A stretch of 5,131 nt of DNA from NCBI GenBank assembly GCA_002694345.1, contig NZLV01000125.1, positions 1-5,131 on the forward strand. The letters are read 5' to 3'. The position numbers were made by a program, and so were the translations under genes. Below the pieces are notes generated by a model, which saw nothing but the letters and a program-made list of their open reading frames with translations, made no database searches and was not told where the DNA came from. Each line of letters begins with the position of its first letter. Within the stretch, counting starts at the first letter, position 1. This DNA is from Maricaulis sp. (GTDB lineage: Bacteria > Pseudomonadota > Alphaproteobacteria > Caulobacterales > Maricaulaceae). Positions 1 through 5,131 of this stretch are shown here, one piece after another.

Positions 1-233
1 CGGAAGCCTTGGAAGGGGTCGCGCTGTCGACCTCACCGCTGGTTGGCAAGACGCTGGAAGAACTGGAATTGCCGGATGGGGTGGCGCTCGGGGCCGTGGT
101 GCGTGGCGACAAGGTGATCCTGCCCTGCGACCAGGGCCGGATCCGGGAAAATGACCGTGTGCTCCTGTTCTGCAATACGGCACTCATTCCCAAGGTCGAG
201 CATCTCTTCCGCGTCAGCCTCGAGTATTTCTAG
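1..233 (+). CDS. trkA: Trk system potassium uptake protein TrkA, C-terminal end (partial)
   Basis: This is the 3' end of a gene that enters from the left; about 77 residues are visible. They match the last RCK_C (TrkA_C) domain of TrkA. A VGKTLEELELPDG segment is followed by GAVVRGDKVILP, then a segment ending in the acidic turn ENDRVLLF. The tail IPKVEHLFRVSLEYF closely resembles the end of proteobacterial TrkA proteins. TrkA is a peripheral cytosolic protein that binds NAD(H) or ATP through Rossmann domains and gates the TrkH/TrkG K+ channel; those Rossmann domains lie outside the window. The gene ends with TAG, and trkH begins three bases later, so the two subunits are surely in one operon. 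No start can be given. The family call is firm because both the domain and the neighbour agree. Confidence 0.93.
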   Translation, partial: EALEGVALSTSPLVGKTLEELELPDGVALGAVVRGDKVILPCDQGRIRENDRVLLFCNTALIPKVEHLFRVSLEYF

Positions 234-236
234 CCC

Positions 237-1640
237 ATGTCTCTGGCCGCTCTCCTCCGGCCCCTGGGCGCGCTCTGGGTGCTGGTCGCCTTCATCTCGC
301 TTCTGGCCTCACTGGCTGCGGTGGGGGTCGGTGAGCCGCATCTGGCCCCCTTCTTCCTGATTTCCGCCGGCCTCGCCCTGGTGCCCGGACTGCTGATCCT
401 CGCCGCCACGCGCGGCATGCGATTTCGGGCCAGTGCCCTGGATGCGCTGGGCTTGGCATTGCTGGCCTGGGTGACCACGCCGGCTGTGGCCGCCTTGCCC
501 TTCTGGATCTCCGGCTATTTCGACACCATCGATTCCCTGTTCGAGGCCTATTCCGCGGTCACCACGACCGGCGCGACCCTGCTTCCGGCCGATCAATTGC
601 CGCGATCTCTCGTCTTCTGGCGCGCGATCATGGCGTGGTTTGGCGGCTATGGGACGCTTTTGCTGGCGATCGCGATCTTTGCGGCGCTTGACCGGGATGT
701 TCCGGCCATCCGGCGCTCGCCCTTGCTTACGGTTCGCTCGGACAATGTGTTTTCGCATCTGGCCCTGTCAGCCCGGCGGGTCGGCATCATTTATGCCGTG
801 ATCACAAGCCTGGTCTGGTTGGCCCTGCTGTTCTCCGGAACCGGGCTGTTCAATGCGACGGTACTGGCCATGGGGGCAGTCTCGACGAGCGGCTATACGC
901 CGGCGGATGGCGGTCTCTTGCCGACCTTCGGGCCTGCGGCAACACTGGCCGTAGCCGCGGGCAGCCTTGCGGGCAGTGTGAATATTGCGTTGTTCTGGGA
1001 CGTATTGCGGGACCGGGGCGTCCTGAAGGATCCGGACCTGGTCGGGATCGGCATTCTCACGACCGGTCTGGCAGCGCTCTACATGGTGGCCGCACCGCAC
1101 ATGGCGCATACGCATGTGCTGGACGCGCTCTTCATGGTCACGACCTCCGGCTATTCCGTTGCCGGAACGCTGTCGCCCGTGCCGATCGCGGCGGTTTTTG
1201 TGGCGTTGATTGGTGGCGCGGCGGCCTCGACTACTGGGGGGATCAAGGTGTCCAGAATTCTCCTGCTCTGGCGCCGCATGGGTTCAGAACTCGCCGTACT
1301 GGCGGATCCGTCCAGCATTGTCCCCGTCAGTTTTCGCGGCCGACCAGCCCGAGACACGGCCCTGATCGGTATCTGGGCCTATGTTCTGGGCTTTCTGGCC
1401 TGTCTGGGCCTGGGCACGGTCTTGCTCAGCCTGACAGGAATGGATTTCGTGACGGGATTCCTCGCCAATGCCTCGGCCCTCGCGAATATCGGGCCGTTGC
1501 TGAACGAAGTTCAGGCCGGGGATGGCTGGCGGGATATTGCCGACAGCGCCAAGCCCATCCTTATTTCCGCCATGGTGTTGGGGCGTCTGGAAGTTCTGGC
1601 GGCTGTTGCCGCGATCTGGGCCCTTTTCATCCGAAATTGA
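237..1640 (+). CDS. trkH: Trk potassium uptake channel subunit TrkH
   Basis: Integral inner-membrane K+ channel subunit of the Trk system, gated by TrkA. The 467 residues are close to the 483 of E. coli TrkH. Two leading hydrophobic helices (about 8-31 and 37-57) are followed by four M1-pore-M2 repeats. The pore loops carry TTTGA (109-113), STSGY (216-220), TTSGY (302-306) and LANIGP (415-420). Their glycines G112, G219, G305 and G419 fit the four selectivity-filter glycines of the SKT family. The glycine/small-residue loop of the third repeat (GGAAASTTGGIKVSR, 326-340) is the intramembrane gate region. R450 in the last helix fits the conserved pore arginine. The ATG at 237 gives a normal N-terminus, but no Shine-Dalgarno is evident upstream, so translation probably depends on coupling to trkA, three bases away and in the same frame. 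KtrB-like proteins are the nearest alternative; the TrkA neighbour favours TrkH. Confidence 0.95.
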   Translation: MSLAALLRPLGALWVLVAFISLLASLAAVGVGEPHLAPFFLISAGLALVPGLLILAATRGMRFRASALDALGLALLAWVTTPAVAALPFWISGYFDTIDSLFEAYSAVTTTGATLLPADQLPRSLVFWRAIMAWFGGYGTLLLAIAIFAALDRDVPAIRRSPLLTVRSDNVFSHLALSARRVGIIYAVITSLVWLALLFSGTGLFNATVLAMGAVSTSGYTPADGGLLPTFGPAATLAVAAGSLAGSVNIALFWDVLRDRGVLKDPDLVGIGILTTGLAALYMVAAPHMAHTHVLDALFMVTTSGYSVAGTLSPVPIAAVFVALIGGAAASTTGGIKVSRILLLWRRMGSELAVLADPSSIVPVSFRGRPARDTALIGIWAYVLGFLACLGLGTVLLSLTGMDFVTGFLANASALANIGPLLNEVQAGDGWRDIADSAKPILISAMVLGRLEVLAAVAAIWALFIRN

Positions 1641-1650
1641 GAGTTAAGCC

Positions 1651-2499
1651 GTGTCCCGCTTTTCCTACGTCAATGGCCGGTTCCTGCCCCACGCTCAGGC
1701 GTCGATTTCAATCGATGATCGCGGGTTTCTGTTCGGCGATGCGATCTACGAGGTCTGGAGCGTCCGTCACGGGCATTTGCTGGATTCGGAAGGTCATTTC
1801 GAGCGCCTGAAACGATCTCTCGGCGAGCTCAGGATTCCGATGCCGATCGGGGTGCCTGCGTTACGCCTGGTCATTGGTGAACTGCTGCGCCGCAATCGGG
1901 TGGATGAAGGGCTGGTCTATCTGGAAATTTCCCGGGGCGCGGCGCGCCGGGACCACGTGTTTCCGCCGGCCGGAACACGCCCGACCCTCGTCATGACCGC
2001 CAAGCGGGTGGACTTCGCTGCGGCAGATGCCCGGGCAGAGCGGGGCATTGGTGTGATCAGCTTGCCGGACCAGAGGTGGGGGCGTTGCGATATCAAGACG
2101 GTCAATCTACTGCCCAATGTGCTGGCGAAACAGGCCGCCCGTGAAGCCGGTGCTTTCGAGGCTTGGCAGGTCGACGATGAGGGCTTCGTTACCGAAGGAG
2201 CCTCGAGCAATGCATGGATCGTGACGGCAGAGGGCGTGCTGGTCACGCGGCCTGCGGACCATGCCATCCTGCATGGGATCACACGCGCAACCATTCTGCG
2301 GCTGGCCCGCGACGCGGGCTATGACGTCGAAGAGCGCGGATTTACCCTGGATGAAGCACACGGCGCTCGCGAAGCCTTCATCACGTCGGCCACAACCTTT
2401 GTCACGCCCGTGGTCCGGATCGATGATCGGCCGGTCGGAAACGGGGCCCCGGGATCATTGGGATCGCTCTTGCGAGAGACCTATCTGGCCGCCCAGTAG
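1651..2499 (+). CDS. dat: D-amino-acid transaminase (fold-type IV, PLP-dependent)
   Basis: Cytosolic PLP enzyme of class IV aminotransferases that should interconvert D-alanine and 2-oxoglutarate with pyruvate and D-glutamate, supplying D-amino acids for peptidoglycan. The 282 residues match the family length. FGDAIYEV places Y33 where Bacillus D-AAT has Y31. R100-D-H102 corresponds to the R98/H100 pair that binds the substrate carboxylate. K149 in RCDIKTVNLLPN is the PLP-binding lysine, and E182 in VTEGASSN is the cofactor-contacting glutamate. The R-x-H pair separates it from branched-chain aminotransferases and aminodeoxychorismate lyases, which remain weaker alternatives. The start is GTG: an in-frame TAA lies at 1645-1647, so no earlier start exists. 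A weak GAGAG (1639-1643) overlaps the trkH stop. The gene begins 10 bases after trkH and is probably co-transcribed with it. A D-AAT next to hfq is common in alphaproteobacteria; actual substrate preference is inferred. Confidence 0.9.
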   Translation: MSRFSYVNGRFLPHAQASISIDDRGFLFGDAIYEVWSVRHGHLLDSEGHFERLKRSLGELRIPMPIGVPALRLVIGELLRRNRVDEGLVYLEISRGAARRDHVFPPAGTRPTLVMTAKRVDFAAADARAERGIGVISLPDQRWGRCDIKTVNLLPNVLAKQAAREAGAFEAWQVDDEGFVTEGASSNAWIVTAEGVLVTRPADHAILHGITRATILRLARDAGYDVEERGFTLDEAHGAREAFITSATTFVTPVVRIDDRPVGNGAPGSLGSLLRETYLAAQ

Positions 2500-2533
2500 G
2501 GCCGGTTCCAAGTCTGCCAGCAAGATGAGAAGG

Positions 2534-2561
2534 TTGCAGGGTGTTGCCGGGCCTGTATACC
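2534..2561 (+). promoter_or_regulatory. Candidate sigma70-type promoter for hfq
   Basis: TTGCAG (2534-2539) and TATACC (2556-2561) are separated by 16 bases, a good match to a housekeeping -35/-10 pair, with a TG directly before the -10. Transcription would start near 2568 and leave a leader of about 36 bases before hfq. A GAATC (GANTC) site at 2571-2575 lies just after the predicted start. The element sits in the only sizeable gap of the plus-strand cluster, which supports a real signal. No transcript data are available here, and readthrough from dat may also feed hfq. Confidence 0.5.
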
Positions 2562-2595
2562 CTATTTCCCGAATCGCATTTGCAACGGCGCTTTT

Positions 2596-2599
2596 GGAG
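2596..2599 (+). promoter_or_regulatory. Ribosome binding site of hfq
   Basis: GGAG lies five bases before the hfq ATG at 2605. It is the clearest Shine-Dalgarno on the plus strand of the window, and contrasts with trkH, dat and hflX, whose starts have weak or no sites and probably rely on coupling. It fixes the hfq start. Confidence 0.75.
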
Positions 2600-2604
2600 C
2601 CATC

Positions 2605-2880
2605 ATGTCGCACGACAAAAAACAAAATCTGCAGGACGCATTCCTGAATTCAGTGCGTAAGACCAAGACACCGCTCACCATTTTCCTGGTTAACGGGGTC
2701 AAGCTTCAGGGTGTTGTGACCTGGTTCGATAATTTCTGTGTCCTTCTTCGCCGGGACGGCTTGTCCCAGCTGGTCTACAAGCACGCCATTTCGACCATCA
2801 TGCCGGCAGCCCCGGTTCAGTTGTTCGAAGGCGAAAAGTCCGATGAAGACGGCACGGTAGCTGAGAGCGCCACCGATTGA
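2605..2880 (+). CDS. hfq: RNA chaperone Hfq
   Basis: Hexameric Sm-like protein that binds small RNAs and mRNAs and promotes their pairing. The 91 residues carry the full Sm core. NLQDAFLNSVRK opens the N-terminal helix, with Q10 equivalent to E. coli Q8. The Sm1 region holds LVNGVKLQG and FDNF (F44 equivalent to E. coli F42, proximal face). The Sm2 signature YKHAIST (58-64) has K59 and H60 in the uridine pocket. The basic rim patch is R18, K19 and K21, in place of the E. coli arginine cluster. F27 replaces the distal-face Tyr25. The C-terminal tail from about residue 75 is short and acidic (EGEKSDED), like the acidic tip proposed to limit RNA binding in E. coli. The ATG has a good GGAG site and a probable promoter in the 105-bp gap upstream. 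The stop overlaps the hflX start. The identification is essentially certain. Confidence 0.98.
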   Translation: MSHDKKQNLQDAFLNSVRKTKTPLTIFLVNGVKLQGVVTWFDNFCVLLRRDGLSQLVYKHAISTIMPAAPVQLFEGEKSDEDGTVAESATD

Positions 2881-4229
2881 TCGAGCGCGAGGCGCCGGTT
2901 TCCCGCGCCCTTGTCATCCATCCCACCGGCCGTGACGGCCTGAGCCGCGCCGAGGCCCGGCTTGAGGAAGCCACGGGGCTGGCTGAAGCCCTCGACCTTG
3001 AAGTGGCCGAGGCCTTCATTGCGCCCATGCGCAAGATCGACGCCGGCCGCTATTTCGGTCGCGGCAAGCTCGCAGAGCTGAAAGAGCGGGTCGTCGATGG
3101 TCAGGCCGATGTTGCCGTGATCGATACGGCGCTGTCTCCGATCCAGCAGCGAAATCTGGAAAAGGCGTGGAACGTCAAGGTGATCGACCGGACGGGCCTG
3201 ATCCTGGAAATTTTCGGGCAGCGCGCCCGAACCAAGGAAGGCGTGCTCCAGGTCGAATTGGCCAGGCTGGCCTATGAACGCTCCCGCCTGGTGCGGACCT
3301 GGACCCACCTGGAGCGCCAACGGGGTGGCCGCGGCTTCCTCGCCGGTCCGGGTGAAACCCAGATCGAGACCGACCGCCGCCTGCTCAACGAAAAAATGGC
3401 CAAGCTGCGCCGGCAGCTCGAAGAAGTGCGCCGGACGCGTGGTCTGCACCGGGCCCAGCGGCAGGATGTGCCGTACCCCACAGTGGCCCTGGTCGGCTAT
3501 ACCAATGCCGGCAAGTCGACCCTGTTCAACCGTCTGACCGGTGCGGGCGTTTTCGCGCAGGACATGCCGTTTGCCACGCTGGACCCGACCGTTCGGGCGC
3601 TGGAGCTGGAAAACGGAACGACCCTTCTCCTGTCCGACACAGTCGGCTTCATCACCGATTTGCCGACCGAACTGATTGCAGCCTTCCGGGCGACGCTGGA
3701 AGAAGTCCGCGTGGCCGATCTGCTGGTCCATGTCATCGACGCATCCGATCCGGATCGCGAGGGCCGGATCCAGGATGTGGAATCCGTTCTGGATGCCATC
3801 GAAGCAGGCCCGCAGCACGAACAGGCGATGATCGAGGCCTGGAACAAGGCGGATTGCCTGGACGCCGATGCTGCAGAGGACTTGGCCTACACGACGCATG
3901 TGGCGAATCTCAAGGCAGAGCGGGCGATCAAGCTGCCGATCTCTGCTGTCACGGGGCAGGGTGTCGACCTGCTGATGCAAGCGGTGGAGAAGGCGCTCGC
4001 CCGGGATGATGAGAAGCTGGTGATCCGCGTAGAGCCTTCCCAGGCCCGGGCTCTGGCCTGGCTGCATGAGAATGGCGACATTCTCGATACCAGGATTGAC
4101 CCGGAAACCGGGGCCAGCACGGTGGAGGTTCGTCTGCCGCCCGTGCAGGCTGGGCGGTTCCGGGCGCAATTCCCGGAGGTCGCGGTCCCGCAGGGGATTG
4201 CAGAGCCGCCGCCCGAGGATGAGTACTAG
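2877..4229 (+). CDS. hflX: Ribosome-associated GTPase HflX
   Basis: Cytosolic GTPase that binds the 50S subunit and, in E. coli, splits stalled 70S ribosomes after heat stress. The 450 residues contain the HflX N-terminal domain (about 10-145), then the family signature GGRGFLAGPGETQIETDRR (150-168) and a helical linker. The G domain follows: G1 GYTNAGKST (207-215), switch region FATLDPT (232-238), G3 DTVGF (254-258), G4 NKAD (323-326) and G5 SAVTG (356-360). A C-terminal domain runs from about 380. All GTPase motifs are intact. The start is TTG, inside a four-base TTGA overlap with the hfq stop. An in-frame TGA at 2862-2864 rules out earlier starts, and the next methionine (residue 51) would delete conserved sequence. 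A weak GAGAG at 2863-2867 may help. hfq-hflX adjacency is a conserved operon arrangement, so translational coupling is likely. Its last bases overlap the mazG stop on the other strand. Confidence 0.97.
   Translation: MIEREAPVSRALVIHPTGRDGLSRAEARLEEATGLAEALDLEVAEAFIAPMRKIDAGRYFGRGKLAELKERVVDGQADVAVIDTALSPIQQRNLEKAWNVKVIDRTGLILEIFGQRARTKEGVLQVELARLAYERSRLVRTWTHLERQRGGRGFLAGPGETQIETDRRLLNEKMAKLRRQLEEVRRTRGLHRAQRQDVPYPTVALVGYTNAGKSTLFNRLTGAGVFAQDMPFATLDPTVRALELENGTTLLLSDTVGFITDLPTELIAAFRATLEEVRVADLLVHVIDASDPDREGRIQDVESVLDAIEAGPQHEQAMIEAWNKADCLDADAAEDLAYTTHVANLKAERAIKLPISAVTGQGVDLLMQAVEKALARDDEKLVIRVEPSQARALAWLHENGDILDTRIDPETGASTVEVRLPPVQAGRFRAQFPEVAVPQGIAEPPPEDEY
3742..3777 (+). repeat. Intragenic inverted repeat in hflX
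   Basis: CATCCGATCCGG (3742-3753) is followed by a 10-base loop, then CCGGATC (3764-3770), two unpaired bases, and GGATG (3773-3777). It can fold as a 12-base-pair stem with a two-base bulge. It lies inside the GTPase domain coding sequence (around DASDPDREGRIQD) and is not followed by a T-run, so it is not an ordinary terminator. It may be chance in GC-rich coding sequence. Confidence 0.4.
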
Positions 4230-5038
4230 GTCGGTTTGGCGGCCTTGTCGGCGGCTTTCGCCTCATTCCACAGGGTTTCCATTTCGTCCAGGCTGGCATC
4301 GTCGGGAGACCGGCCCTGATCGCGCAGCCGCGCTTCGATATGGCGAAAGCGCCGCTCGAACTTGGCGTTCGCGGAGCGGGTTGCGGCTTCAGCATCCACT
4401 TTGAGTTTCCGCCCCAAGTTTGCACAAACAAACAGTAAATCGCCAATTTCTTCCGCGATTTCCTCGGCGTGGTTGCGCGCCATGGCTTCGCGCACCTCAC
4501 CGATCTCTTCATCGATCTTGGCGAAGACCTGCTCGGCGTCCGGCCAGTCGAACCCGACCCGTGCAGCGCGCTTTTGAAGTTTCTGGGCGCGTTTGAGGGC
4601 GGGCAGAGCCACCGGAATATCGTCCAGGACGCCGTCGCCCTTGTCGGACTGCTGCCTCTCGGCTGCCTTGATGGTCTCCCATTCCGCCGTCTGGGTTTCG
4701 CTGTCGCGTGTGGTGGCATCGCCGAAGACGTGCGGGTGACGGCGGATCATCTTGTCATTGATCGCCCGACAGACGTCGTTGAAGTCAAACAGGTTTTTCT
4801 CTGATGCCATCTGGCTGTGGAAGATGACCTGAAGCAGGAGGTCGCCCAGCTCGTCCTTCAGCTCACCGAAGTGTCCGCGCTCAATTGCGTCTGCGACCTC
4901 ATAGGCCTCTTCGATCGTGTAGGGGGCAATGGTGCTGAAGTCCTGTTCCAAGTCCCAGGGGCAGCCGCCATCGGGATCCCGGAGTTTGGCCATGATTTGC
5001 CGGAGTTTATCGATTGGGGCGAGGGGGGTGTCCGGCAT
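4226..5038 (-). CDS. mazG: Nucleoside triphosphate pyrophosphohydrolase MazG
   Basis: Cytosolic all-alpha NTP pyrophosphatase that hydrolyses (d)NTPs to monophosphate and pyrophosphate, a house-cleaning role. The 270-residue form has two MazG domains, as in E. coli MazG (263). The first shows LRDPDGGCPWD, IEEAYE and DELGDLL, which give the E-E-x-x-E and E-x-x-D metal-binding pairs. The second repeats these as DEEIGE and EEIGDLL, followed by NAKFERRF and a late Trp, matching the active half of the E. coli enzyme. Both metal sites look intact. I chose the start at 5038 because AGGA lies seven bases upstream on this strand (plus-strand 5046-5049) and the protein then begins just before conserved sequence. 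An in-frame ATG at 5095 would add 19 proline-rich residues and has no visible ribosome binding site. No mazEF partner is in view. The gene converges on hflX with a shared CTAG stop. Confidence 0.94.
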   Translation of the reverse strand: MPDTPLAPIDKLRQIMAKLRDPDGGCPWDLEQDFSTIAPYTIEEAYEVADAIERGHFGELKDELGDLLLQVIFHSQMASEKNLFDFNDVCRAINDKMIRRHPHVFGDATTRDSETQTAEWETIKAAERQQSDKGDGVLDDIPVALPALKRAQKLQKRAARVGFDWPDAEQVFAKIDEEIGEVREAMARNHAEEIAEEIGDLLFVCANLGRKLKVDAEAATRSANAKFERRFRHIEARLRDQGRSPDDASLDEMETLWNEAKAADKAAKPT

Positions 5039-5045
5039 GTCGGGG

Positions 5046-5049
5046 TCCT
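5046..5049 (-). promoter_or_regulatory. Ribosome binding site supporting the inner mazG start
   Basis: Read on the minus strand this is AGGA, seven bases before the ATG at 5038-5036. The outer candidate ATG (5095-5093) is preceded by a pyrimidine-rich stretch and TTTAAGT with no purine-rich site. This decides for the inner start, although not conclusively. Confidence 0.5.
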
Positions 5050-5131
5050 GGGTCGGGAGGGCGGAAGATTCGGGCGGTCGAGCCTGTATCGGCATACTTA
5101 AAGCGGGAAAGTCGCGCCACCCCGTCCGATG

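Noticed and set aside
309..758. A 149-codon minus-strand frame opposite trkH
   Set aside because: Highly charged, Arg/Gln-rich translation with no family resemblance; it is a shadow of the membrane protein coding strand.
2484..2506. A short GGCC-based stem around the dat stop codon as a possible terminator
   Set aside because: The stem is only about six pairs including a wobble and has no following T-run, so a terminator between dat and hfq is not supported.
2261..2647. A 128-codon plus-strand frame bridging the end of dat and the start of hfq
   Set aside because: It overlaps two well-supported genes in a different frame and its translation resembles no family I recognise.
2817..4169. A 450-codon open frame on the minus strand covering nearly all of hflX
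   Set aside because: Its codons are the exact reverse complements of hflX codons, so it stays open simply because hflX lacks TTA, CTA and TCA codons, which are rare at this GC content. The translation shows no recognisable domain and hflX is certain.
3949..4719. A 256-codon minus-strand frame across the hflX end and mazG
   Set aside because: It overlaps mazG in another frame on the same strand and is rich in Pro, Arg and Ser, typical of shadow frames in GC-rich DNA.
1..5131. A hidden defence system, mobile element, CRISPR array or riboswitch
   Set aside because: Almost every base lies in six recognisable housekeeping genes, the longest intergenic gap is 105 bases, and I saw no direct-repeat arrays, terminal inverted repeats or tRNA-like folds.

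Overview
The window is a compact, GC-rich piece of bacterial chromosome that looks alphaproteobacterial. The gene order trkA - trkH - D-amino-acid transaminase - hfq - hflX with mazG nearby is, from general knowledge, typical of that class, where it usually follows the ntrB/ntrC/ntrY/ntrX nitrogen regulators. Those would lie to the left and are not in view. GANTC sites also seem sparse, as expected for a CcrM-bearing group. I cannot place the genus from this sequence alone.

Layout, left to right. Positions 1-233 hold the 3' end of trkA, the cytosolic NAD(H)-binding gating subunit of a Trk potassium transporter. Positions 237-1640 hold trkH, the membrane channel subunit, complete with four pore loops. 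Positions 1651-2499 hold a fold-type IV PLP transaminase with the residues of a D-amino-acid transaminase. A 105-bp gap (2500-2604) carries a plausible hfq promoter and a clear hfq ribosome binding site. Positions 2605-2880 hold hfq, the RNA chaperone. Positions 2877-4229 hold hflX, a ribosome-splitting GTPase, starting at a TTG that overlaps the hfq stop. On the minus strand, 4226-5038 holds mazG, a nucleoside triphosphate pyrophosphohydrolase, with a less likely start at 5095. It runs tail to tail into hflX and shares the palindromic tetramer CTAG as both stop codons. Positions 5039-5131 contain only the region upstream of mazG.

The plus-strand genes are packed closely enough to be one or two transcripts: trkA-trkH-dat, and hfq-hflX, the second with its own probable promoter and possible readthrough from the first. 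The genes share no single pathway. TrkA and TrkH work together in K+ uptake. Hfq, HflX and MazG are all linked to post-transcriptional control or stress and nucleotide-pool housekeeping. I see no mobile element, CRISPR array, tRNA, rRNA, phage gene or broken gene. Nothing here looks like an undescribed system; the points worth a second look concern gene junctions and signals.
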